NCBI GenBank assembly: GCA_030077755.1
Contig: JAQJZZ010000013.1
Location: 372,001 to 436,000 of the forward strand
Reading direction: 5' to 3'
Length of the DNA stretch: 64,000 bases
Origin: Filosporella fistucella
Lineage: Eukaryota > Ascomycota > Leotiomycetes > Helotiales
Each line of letters opens with the position of its first letter. The first letter of the stretch is position 1. The notes under the pieces were generated by a model that was not told the DNA's origin, did no database searches, and saw only the letters and a program-made list of their open reading frames with translations. Shown in pieces: positions 10,631 through 21,230 of the stretch. A program made the position numbers and the translations under genes.

Positions 10631-12327
10631 ATGTGGTCTTTCCTCAATTTCAAATATCTTATCTGTGCTTCCGCTGCAATAAGCTCCGCAGCAGCTGCAA
10701 TATCACAGTTCCAGACACATTGTCAGGAATTTGATCCCTCCCTATTTGTCGTCAACACCACTATAACCGCAAAGGAATATATTCCCGCCAATACCACGCT
10801 CCTTTTTCCAGATGTCGGCTGTGGAGCAATTAAACAGAATGTCTCGATAAATATATGTCGCATCGCTCTCAATATTAGCACTTCACCCCGCTCCTCCGTG
10901 ATTTTTGAAGGCTGGTTTCCAGAGAAATATGAAGGTCGCTTTCTCGCGACAGGGAATGGAGGAATCGATGGATGTATCAAGTATGGGGATATCGAATATG
11001 GTGCTCGTCATGGGTTTGCAGCTGTCGGGAGTAATAATGGCCATAATGGGACGGGTGGAAGTGCGTTCTTGGGGAACGAGGAGGTGTTGAAAGATTACGT
11101 CTGGAGATCGTGAGTTTTGTCCCTTTGAAAACCGGGCGCATGGCATGAGCTCATCGTTTGAAGGTTACATACGATCACTGAAATCGGGAAGAATTTAGCG
11201 AGTGCGTTTTATGCTGCTCCAGCCAAGAAATCGTATTACCTGGGATGCTCTGGGGGAGGTAGACAGGGCATCAAAGCTGCTGAGATGTGGCCGCATGATT
11301 ATGATGGCATTGTAGTTGGTGCGCCAGCTGTCAACTTCAATAACATGACATCCTGGCGTGCATCTTTCTTTGGGAAAACGGGTTCGATAAATTCCACTAA
11401 TTTTATTCCTGCAGAGGTATGGAAAGGTCTTATTCATAATGAAGTTCTCCGACAGTGCGATGCTATTGATGGTGTTGTTGATGGCATCATTGAGGATCCT
11501 ACGCTTTGCCATTTCTGTCCTGAGACTTTACTTTGCGGAGCAGACGGCAATGTGACGAATTGTTTGACCAAGGCACAAGTTGAGATTGTGGGAAGCGTGC
11601 TTAGTCCTTTACGTGGTGCAAATGGGGAATTGGTGTATCCAGCAATGCAACCTGGCAGCGAGGTGGCAGCAATTCAGAGGCTATATTCGGGAACACCATT
11701 CCCCTACTCTTTGGTCGGTTTTGAACCCTTTCCCTTGATACTCGGTACTGACCATACCAGGACTGGTTTCGATACGTTGTATATAATGACAGTACTTGGG
11801 ATGACACCAAATTTGGAGTAGCAGACATCACAGCATCTCAACTTTTGAACCCGTTCAACGTTCAAACATTTCCATCCGACCTCAGTTCTTTCGCAGGTAG
11901 CCACAATGGCAAGATGATTATATTCCATGGCCAGCAAGATCAGCAGATTACCTCTTTCTCTTCCGAGAGATTTTACAAGCATCTGTCTGAAGGAATGGCG
12001 CTGTCACCTCCTGAAATCGATGGTTTCCTTCGATACTTTCGAATTAGTGGAATGGGTCATTGCACCACGGGACCCGGTGCCTGGATGATTGGGCAATCGA
12101 GTGATGGAGCCACAGGCTATGACCCAGAAAGTAATGTGTTGGCTGCGATTGTGAGGTGGGTTGAAAAGGGTACACCACCTGAGACGATTGAGGGAACGAA
12201 ATTCATGAATGATACTACGAGTTTGGGTGTCGAGCGGAGGAGGAAGCATTGCAGATATCCCTACAGGAATACTTTCTTGGAAGGAGATGGCAACCTGGCT
12301 GAGAATTGGGCGTGTAGACCAACCTAA
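10631..12327 (+). CDS. secreted tannase / feruloyl esterase family protein
   Basis: Exons 10631-11109, 11164-11713 and 11761-12327 encode 531 residues. A signal peptide (MWSFLNFKYLICASAAISSA) explains the choice of ATG. The CS-D-HC layout of this family is complete: YYLGCSGGGRQG with nucleophile Ser189, HGQQDQQI with Asp403, and GMGHC with His443; the Cys beside Ser and His would be disulphide linked. Cys pairs around residues 290-310 (CHFCPETLLCGADGNVTNC) match the calcium-binding lid region. The enzyme would hydrolyse aromatic esters of plant cell wall or tannins outside the cell. Tannase and feruloyl esterase B cannot be told apart by eye. The second intron uses an uncommon donor (GTCGGT) but has CTGAC before CCAG and restores DWFRYVVYND, a conserved block. 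Confidence 0.88.
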
Positions 12328-13150
12328 GCAGCTACTATATTGGTTCTCTCGTTCGATTCTTCGCTGCATAGCAACAGAGCAGGTCACAAAGACACGAAAG
12401 CACTTTGGTCTGGGCAATCCATTGTCGTTCTTATCTACCCAGAGAATGTGTCACGTTGCAGAAATTTTCGATTCGTCTTTTGTTTTCGATCTAGCTTTAT
12501 CGTATCGCATCTTGCAACACGCTGTGGTCTTGTACAAGTACTCAACATACGGTTCACGTGACCCCGACTTCACCACTTTATCCGCATTGAAGCTCTTGAC
12601 CATCTCGGCCTCACAGAAGCCACCACCTCCAGTGGCTGCTTGTGAGATAAATCAGCACGACTTTGCCACTAGACTACATTTCAAGTTTCAGCTCATGCAC
12701 CTTTTTTTCAATATAGGGGATGGCAGCAGAGCCTCAGGGTGGTTGCGGTAGACTCAGCCCCTGCTGCCACACCTCAATCCCTCTATTTTAAGCAATATCG
12801 GGGGAATGGCCCCCAACGCGTAGCTGACGGAACATGTTTATCTCAAGGGTTTACAAATGAGGTTTCTATTCCATATACGCCGGGCGAGAAGGATTTCTGC
12901 ATCCTCGAGTATTAATAGTGATATTTTTGTTGATGCATTTGAGGTGTTATATCGGGGTCAGGCTGAGGCTATGTTTTTGTCCTTCGAATTAACTTCTGGC
13001 GTATGTTCTTTCTTCCCCGATCTTTTTGGGGCGGGAATGAGGCTTAATGATCCCCAAGACTGGATATAATTGATGATATTCTCCATATTGTTATCAATTG
13101 TCATATCGGACCCTTTTTACTCCCATCTCTTTTCAATTCTTAGCTTCAGC
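12328..13150. other. intergenic between tannase and the large secreted protein
   Basis: A 180-codon open frame (12209-12751) starts inside the tannase exon in another frame and has no domain; it was not accepted. No RNA gene or repeat was seen. Confidence 0.4.
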
Positions 13151-15915
13151 ATGTCTTCGTTCTTATGTCTATTCAAACCCTTTTTGCTTGCCTGTTTGGT
13201 TGCTACAACCCTTGCTGCAGATTGCTTCACTAATCAGCAGCGGAAGAACGGCGATCCGACTGGAGCTCAAATCGCAACTGCTCTGCGGAAGGATAACCAG
13301 ATCGACTTTGTCTGTGGTGGGAACTGGAGAGTCAATGACAATTTGCAGCTACAGAATACGTTCAATCATGGCTGTAAGGTTCATTCACCATATTAAAGAC
13401 TGAATTAACCAGGTGTTCGCAGTATTGTTTTATGAAGTCACAAGAGCAGACAAGAATCAACCTCTGCGATACTGCAAAGATGCAATGAACAATATCATTG
13501 ACCAATGCATTTCGAACGGAAACTACTGGGGCGGGGTTTGGAGTTTGAACGGAGAGACCTACAACATTACCAATAGCGCATACCCCAACAATCCGTTGAT
13601 GGTGAATGACGACGGTGGACCTCCCTCTACAGGAACCTCTGGAACAGGACCTATCACTACACAGACTGGAAGCTTTACTACAAAGACCACGAGCATCGCA
13701 GGACTTACTGCCAATTCTGCCACAACAACAACATCAGATGGTCATCCAACGATTCTGCCCATCTGGTTTGTCGGACCAGATTCTGGAATCATAGTCATTC
13801 CGCCACCAGGAATTGTGCCTGGTGGCATTGTACCACCGCCTCATGGATTCCCACCGCTCACTATCAACCCCGATGGAAAGCCACAGACGGTAGATGACAA
13901 GTCCAACAACAAGGACTCATCCACCTCCACAAAAACTTCGACTACATCATCATGTACCTCTGCATGTGTAGCATGTTACGCTCTCGGTACTCCTGTCCCG
14001 GAATCACAGCTAACCAACGATGGGGACCCTGACTTACCTGACCTTGATCCTAAAATCTGGGAAGGCATGTCCATACCCTCCTCGTCGCCTATTCAGGCAT
14101 CTTCTCCAACTCAGTCGGCAGTCCCTATCGATCAACCCGCCTGCGTGAAGAGTAAAGTGACTAAGAATGTGCAGGACACAATCAACAAGATTCCAGCTAG
14201 TGACAAGACCATCGACCTGAACGCCCTTCTGTACCGTATCCGTCAGAAACTGTGCGCTGGCCCTTGTAGTACGCCCATTGAAGGGATTCCTGATGATTCT
14301 GTCGCGATATATGACAATAATGGGGAATGTGAAATTGCTGTAGGACTTTCTCCAGATGTTGAAGCGTATTTTTACAGAGGCACAGCACCCTCTGGTGATC
14401 AATGGCAGCAATGTTGGGATTCGACCGAGAATATCATCAATAAATGCATCAAAGACGGATCTAAAGAGGGATGGTGGTGAGTCTTTCTATTCACAATCCT
14501 TTACAATTCATAAATTAAGTCATAACAGGAACGGGAATCATGTGTATCAATTCTACCAAGGCGGAGTCAGGCCATTGAATGGGGAGGGATCAAAACACAC
14601 GAAGAAGATAAATGCATTCCCACATCCCTCCTGGGATAGCCTCACTTGTGAGAAGGATTGCGTCAGTTATGTGCCTGATCCGAACTTCTGTGTTGCACAT
14701 TGCCCTCAATGTACAAGAGATAACGTCTGTCGACGCTGGGTTGAATCGGATGCTGCAAGTCTTTTTAAGGCAAGATCAAGAGCTTCAAGGATATTGCAGA
14801 ATAGAGCTGTCGAAACCATATCTACGGTCGGAAGGTCATGCAGCATAAGTTATAGCATACCCGACTACCCGAGTGCAGGAACAGCAGAGGGCTACGCACA
14901 AGTAGGAAGGTGGTACGATCGCAGACCTGCAACATGTGCACTCGATAAGTTACAGGATCGTATAGATGGGCACTCCTATCACAGTAGGTTTGATCATATA
15001 CTACTTCAGCTCTTCACAACACAGCAGTCTGACAAATTCTAGCCGAGCATGTATGGGAAAAGCATTTCCTGAAGTCCTTCTTCTACTGGCTCATCAGCGG
15101 CGTTCAATTCGATACCGATATTGGCCGTCAAAGACCTATCATCAGCTGCCAAACACTCCAAGCTGTTTTCAACACGCGGGGGGTAGGTACCTCGGCATTC
15201 CTGCAAGAGACTGCCGCCTCGCAGTTAGGAAAAGCCATATCTTGCTCTGGGAGTCAATGTCCCGACAACAACCGAATATCTGAATTCTTTTTGCTTCAAT
15301 CAGATCTTAACAATCTAAAGAATAAAGTAAAGTTGTCGCTTCCCCAGCACTGGCTATACTAACTGTGAAATAGATTCTGAGTGGCATGAACTTAAATAAC
15401 AATGTCCCTGTAACGCAATGCAAGAATACTTATGCAGAAGCCTATGAGCAGATGCAAAATTCAAGAGCAGTATTTGGATACATGGCAAGACCAGAGGTCT
15501 TCAAAGCCTTTAACAATGTACACACACGTGTGCGAGCAATCTTGTACTACTTCTATCCCTCACCTAATTTCCACTCCTTTCACATATTGAGTTCCATCCA
15601 GCTGACATACCTTCCAGGAGAAACCTCGATAATGATGCCACACTAGGAATCAACAAACCAGATCGTCTGAGCAACTACACAACTCACTTCGCGGCCACTT
15701 GGGAAGGTGCCTACCAAGAGTTCATCGCACGCTTACTGCAAGACGCGGAAAGGAAGATGAAATTGTTCATGTACGATTGTTCGGACAAGATGAAGAGAAT
15801 GGCGAATGCGGCGGGGAATCAGGATTATGATCCTTCGGTTAGTGTATTCAAGAGAGATGATTCGAGTAATTTGGGGCCATTGTATAATGATATACGTGGG
15901 AATGCACCGGTATAA
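13151..15915 (+). CDS. large secreted Cys-rich protein with a duplicated domain, function unknown
   Basis: Six exons (13151-13373, 13423-14476, 14529-14983, 15043-15326, 15374-15543, 15618-15915) join without a stop into 827 residues. The signal peptide is MSSFLCLFKPFLLACLVATTLA. A Cys-rich domain follows (about residues 25-140: YCKDAMNNIIDQCISNG, GGVWSLNGETYNIT), then a long Thr/Pro/Gly linker, then a second related domain (about 315-470: QCWDSTENIINKCIKDG, GNHVYQFYQGG). The shared pattern is C-x6-7-NIIxxCIxxG plus an aromatic strand. The C-terminal third starts with EHVWEKHFLKSF and has paired Cys; similar EHVxE segments sit at the C terminus of some fungal GH18 chitinases and orphan secreted proteins. 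No catalytic motif is seen. Splicing is well supported because each junction restores frame. Confidence 0.75.
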
Positions 15916-16574
15916 TGGAGGGATATTTTGGGCGAACAAATCATTAAAGCAATGATGATGGATATTCGAGAACATGTAGGATTTGATGAGAAGTATTAAA
16001 ATGCAGTAAGATATATACCTGGGAAAGAACTTGGTACAATTGGAAATTTGTAAATTAATTCAATGACAGTGAAACTGATGATTACGCTATTCGTGGTGAA
16101 GGCTGGATCGAGAGACATTTCACCTTCCCCAATTTCGAATATCAGATACCATAACTCATTCAGGTCCAAGAACTTATCACTACATTCCTCTCATAGAAAA
16201 TGTCGCGCCTAGTCCATTTGCTTCAATCAGAATATTTGAAGTTGCCGCAGCAGAAAGTTGATTGCTATTTGATGATGTGCTCAGAAGAAAGATGTGGGCA
16301 ATGTTGTTCTCCTCAACTAGCTTTAGCGGCGAAATATTCCGACGAAATGCAGTGCTCTTGCGTTTTTCGTGTTTGAGGACTTCTTGCTTAGTGAATATAC
16401 AGAGGTTGTGAAGTAGGCGTTGCAGGTGTTGCAGATTGTTGACGACACGGATGACTAGTCAAGGCCATGCTCCTTGGCGTGTGATGCGTGGGCAAAGTTA
16501 TCCGAACAAAGAGAATCGAGGCAGCTCGGCGGAAGGTAAGCTATTCCGGTAAAGTGTCTGGTCGCGATCCAGCT
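15916..16574. other. convergent intergenic region
   Basis: Lies between two convergent genes. Nothing coding was recognised. Confidence 0.4.
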
Positions 16575-16913
16575 CTATCGCATCTTGGAAAGAGGACGTG
16601 GTGGAGGTGTAGGGGGAGGACTGCAAGTACAGGTCCCGCATTGACAATCGCAATCTGATTGGGATTCGTCTGTGGCAATCTCTGCAGGAGATGGGATGGC
16701 ATCAATGGGATGTTGGGAGAGACTTTCATAATTGTCTCCATATGCGCATGTTGGCCGAGGTGGTGGGCAATAGCTCAAATTCTCGCAATAGTCGCATTTC
16801 TGGTGGCCACAATCCGGACAACGGCTGCCATAAAACTCCGTGTTGATTTCGCGCTGGCATGAATATCGACAGCATTTCCACCACCCATCCGGAGGACCCA
16901 TCTTTTGGCTCAC
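16575..16913 (-). CDS. small Cys-rich, probable zinc-binding protein
   Basis: A single exon encodes 112 residues. The first 40 contain WWKCCRYSCQREI and RCPDCGHQKCDYC, a set of CxxC-like pairs plus His, as in zinc ribbons. A second cluster, SDCDCQCGTCTC, is followed by a Pro-rich tail. Fungal genomes hold many short proteins starting with a W-K-C-C/S element and a later CPDCGHxxCxxC block; none of them has a known function as far as can be told here. There is no signal peptide, so it is probably intracellular. The gene is divergent from the ankyrin gene at 17294. Confidence 0.6.
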   Translation of the reverse strand: MSQKMGPPDGWWKCCRYSCQREINTEFYGSRCPDCGHQKCDYCENLSYCPPPRPTCAYGDNYESLSQHPIDAIPSPAEIATDESQSDCDCQCGTCTCSPPPTPPPRPLSKMR

Positions 16914-17293
16914 GTTATACTGCTACGAGGCACAGAACAATCTCGAAGGAGGAGGAAGTACAGGTGCTTGTTGGGAGATATAGGCCACCTAAGAATGAAG
17001 GAGAAATATATTGGTTATTCTTGCAGCAGAGCAGGTCCTGTCTGTCCGTAATCTTGCTCTATTATATGTCAATCGTTGAATGGTCTTTCTGTTGGCTCGA
17101 CGCCTGCCTGGGCTCTCCCACGATCGAAAAGGCATTTTGACGCCCGATGATAGCTCGGCTGGCAACGAATGATGTGTGCACACGACTGGGGCAGTGCATT
17201 CCCTGACTAATTCCGTCGACCTTTAAGAAGATGACATGATGGTTAAATGTCTAGTTCGGGTGCCTCCTGTATTGCACACGGTTCTTGTCGCTG

Positions 17294-19393
17294 ATGGCGG
17301 AGACGTTAGCTGTAGTGTCAAGCGGCTTCGCTGTGGCCTCGCTGGCAATCCAGCTTGTGGAAGTTTCGCAAAAGGCCCATAATTTCTGGGACTCCTTGAA
17401 AGAGACTAATTCTAGCATCGAGAGGATCAAAGACCATTTGTTGCTTATGCAGATTATCTCTACCAGTATCATTGAGATCTGCGATGATGCCCCAAGACTG
17501 AAATGCGGAGAAGCAGTCAACAAATGTCTCCAAGTTTGCAAGACAAGAACCGAGAAGCTGGACCTATTGATCACCCATCATGTTAAAGATGAAGGAGAAA
17601 ATTTGGCTAGAAGAAGCTAGACCACCTTTAAAACGACTTTGAAAGAGAAAACGATTCAGAAGGTTGAGGCTCAATTGCGAGGAGATGTGATGATGCTGTT
17701 ACTCACGCTCCAACCATTTTTTCAGTAAAAGAATCTGCAACTATTCACTTGATCGAATGACTGACAAGATTACAGCCGAGTCAGTCTTCACGGCGCCACT
17801 TCATCATCTGTTGCAGCCGCTGCAACACAAGCTCAGCTTGATGCGTTGCCAGCAAGCCAAATTGGTGCACAAAACAGTACCACTAGGGACGCATTTAAAG
17901 GGAGCAGAGCCGGCGCAATAGCTAATGGAAAGCTGAGAGACAAAAGGCAAGAGCTATCATCGCAGTTCCATAATTACAGCCTCTCCTTGAAATTGAATTC
18001 TCACAAATATATCAATCGATTTCTTTCAACTCTCCACCTCACTGCCCCGCGAGCGTGGCAGAAGCTTGTCCAATCCTCAGTGTTTGCCATACGATACACA
18101 TCGACAAATTATCGACCTTATCTCAACATCGAAGAAAGTCTCCTCGTCAATATCAGACGGCGGCTAAGGATCGTTTCGCCAATCTACTCATTACAAATAC
18201 AAACTTCCACCCTTCCAATATCTCTCACGGCATATCCCATACTCCCTTGCAATTCAGAGATTTTTGATCTTTGCGTCAAAGGAGATACAAGGGGTGTCCG
18301 AATGCTCTTTGACAAAGCGTTAGCATCTCCATTCGTGGTGAATCAGCATGGTGAGAATTTACTACATGTAAGTAAGAGTTTGGTATTGAAGTTATCATCC
18401 TGACGAGGAAAGGCCGCAGCAAGATATGCTCACGCTGAGCTTTGCTACTATCTACTTAGCGTTGGTGTGGACGGTTCGGCGTACGATGATCGTCTTCTCA
18501 CGCCTCTCGATCACCTCGCTCGCAAAATCTGCATGACCTTTGCTTATCCATCTCGAGTGGTCAACACCATCCGTGCTCTTGTGGAGCGGGGTGGTTGTCA
18601 ACCATTGCTTCCTCTGACCAGCAATGCCGTTGCTTTCTACCGGGGTCCAGAAGAAGGATTCGCCTGGCTCTTTGCCTCTGAATATGCAGGAGTTGATCTA
18701 GAAGAGCGAGACTCCGAAGGCTGGACCCTTTTAGGTGATGCTGCTTTCAATTTTGGATGGTGGACACAACTGGGCGTCGACGACCCCGCCATTGGCTGGC
18801 AAACATTGTATCTACTGCGAGCAGGGGCAGATCCTCATGCGAAAAGCTCAGCCGGTGGACTTACGCCTTTGGATGCATTTCTGAGAGGCAGCACGGCACA
18901 TCAGGTCAACCATGCAAGAAAGTGGCTTGAGATTATGGAACTGAGTGGTATCAATCTGCACGAATATGCAGACAAGGAGAGGGAATTGCATGGGCAGGAA
19001 CACTTTTTGAATTTGACATGGGATGCTGAGCTGTGGAGTTGGACTCCAACGAAGCAACGGGTGTCATACAAGTATGGGGACAACTCTACTCAACTTGAGA
19101 TTTGTCTCGAAGAGTTTGACGCCCTTGGCTGGTTCAGCTGCGGTCAGTATGACTTGGATATTTTTCAAGTTGGTTCTCTTCCCGATCGTGAAGCGAGATG
19201 GAAGCAGATGAATATTCCAGGTGAACGCCTTGACGATTGCACTGATACTGGAGCGCTAGAGGTAGCTGAGAAGCTCAGCGCAACCCTTCTGAGGGTGACT
19301 CCGCCAAACATCACACTGCTAACATTGGGAATTTTCCTTGCAGTGACATTGACAGTGAACTATATCTATCATGTCCTGGTATGGACGAGATGA
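17294..19393 (+). pseudogene. Helo-like N-terminal / ankyrin / C-terminal membrane protein with an in-frame stop
   Basis: Exons 17294-17724, 17776-18367 and 18413-19393 would give 667 codons in one frame, apart from a TAG at 17618-17620 (codon 109). The N terminus, MAETLAVVSSGFAVASLAIQ, followed by helices, is the start seen in fungal Helo-like and related cell-death or STAND proteins. Residues around 290-430 hold ankyrin-type units (EIFDLCVKGDTRGVRMLF, HAELCYYLLSVGVDG, TLYLLRAGADPHAKSS, GGLTPLDAFL). A single membrane segment lies at the C terminus (ITLLTLGIFLAVTLTVNYIY). In related proteins a Trp is expected where the TAG stands (R-x-W-T-x-F-K), so TGG to TAG is likely. Both introns and the long 3' exon remain open, so the break looks recent. 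A stop read-through, a sequencing error or a short functional N-terminal product cannot be excluded. Confidence 0.6.
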
Positions 19394-21230
19394 GAACTCG
19401 GACGTATGACATATATTTCTCCTTTTTTTCAGATGAATTTATCATTCCCGAGCAATGGATCCGCAACTATAACCAAATATATCGTAGCGTTGGACGGAAT
19501 GTCATTTCATGACTTGAAGGTCGAAGAGCCCTCGGACAAAATTGATTCATCCGAAAGCAAAATTTGTGCATGCATGCACTAACATGACATTAAAATTGGC
19601 TGAGAGGCTTCTTTCCACCTTTTGCCACAGATAATAGTTCCGATTTCTGGTACCTATGTGTAGATTACCATGGCTTTGTCACGAGACACCTGTCTCAGAC
19701 AGAGAAAATGACAGCAACATTGATCTTCAACTTTCTCCATCTCCATGTCCTGATAGCATGGGAACTCATCGTCGGTAATCTGGTTTATATCTTCTCCACA
19801 CTCCCAACAATTCGCCAGGAAACATTCCGAGAACCTCTCGACATTGGCAACCGCGATTTGCAGCAGCTCATTTCAGGGGTGCAAATCCCCAAAGAGCCCC
19901 TTTGCTATTATGCCCTAAAATAGTCTTACACCAAACACTCGGATTGGGACAGGCTAGACCCGTTCCTGACGGACCTTGCTTTTAGTGTTCGCCGCTCGAG
20001 AAGAGGCGTCGTATCAGAATTGCTCGCTTGAAACCGAGGAAACTAGAAAACCATCATCGATATTTTCGCGTCCGTGTTCATTCGTCTGCCTCTCCCTCTC
20101 CCTATCCCACGCACAATAAAAAAGTCTCCGGAATCATCGTAACATTATTGCCGACGCCTTCAACGTTGTCGATGTTATCGGAGTATTTCACAAGACTGTG
20201 ATCACCATTGAATGCTACCGTGGCAATCCGCTTCTCAGTATCGTCGATTCGTACACCCAAGCCTGCCCTGCACATTGAGGTCGATACTCGTATCCATGTG
20301 CAGCTCTTTGATCTTCACCAGGCACCGAACCCCACAAACACACGGGAAGCGTGGATCTCTTCGGGAGGATTCTAATGCCAAGACTACTTTTCCAAGGAGG
20401 TTGATAGGCCAGATGATGGTTCTTTCCTAAAGTGTACTTGGTACGATTCAATTGACTCTCAAGCGTTCAGGGCGGCGTTCTCGTTCCTGAATCGAACGCC
20501 TCAAGTGCATGGACAAGTCCCTCACGGCTGTCAAAATGCAACTTTGCACTGAGACAAACCGCCCAGATGGCGCACGAATGTGTCCAGAATCGAACGCCTC
20601 AGCTCGTAATAATTCTTTGCCCAGCCCTCAGTAACGACGGCGTTGGACTTTGTTCTTAATCCAAGTCAGGTTAGTGTTGGCTCGAGTGAGTTCAGATGGG
20701 AGACTTTCTCCATATCTTTCTCTCTTCCTTACCTCCTCGTTGTCGATCTTCACTCCTCCAGTCATTCGTTACCAGTATCTCTACAGATACGTCCTGTCTT
20801 TCAGTTTCTTCACGAGGCATTACGCTCAAACGACAATTCTCCTCCGACGGCACGCAAGTGTGGCCTGACGTGACTCGACACGCAACTTCAGCGGTTTACA
20901 ATAACGCCTCATCGCGAAGAGAGCAGAATTTGCGAAGTAATTGGGGTTGGCTGAACGCTTCTCTGGGCTCTCGAAACATCAAACAGTCGTATCCGAACCG
21001 AAGGGGTAGCTCGAAACCAAATCAACTGAGCCTGTCATCGCACAAACCTTGTCTGTGCGTTGGGAACTCTGGGATATACAATCGGCTCGGCCTTCAAACT
21101 GCATCGATCAACTATTTCGTCTGGTCTTTTGCTTTCGCACAACGTTCGCTACAACTGCATGAGAGACCGACTGGCTCGGCATAATCCCTTCATTATACTT
21201 CAGCGTCGAATTTTATAATTATAATTCATA
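19394..21230. other. 1.8 kb without a clear gene
   Basis: Fragments in different plus-strand frames between about 20140 and 20480 (for example VVDVIGVF and WYDSIDSQAFRAAFSFLNRT) suggest an old gene relic, but the frames are broken and no family is named. The word AATCGAACGCCTCA occurs twice (about 20489 and 20590). The 3' end is the promoter of the gene at 21231. Confidence 0.35.

Noticed and set aside
12209..12751. 180-codon plus-strand open frame overlapping the tannase 3' exon
   Set aside because: It uses a different frame of a well-supported exon and shows no protein features.
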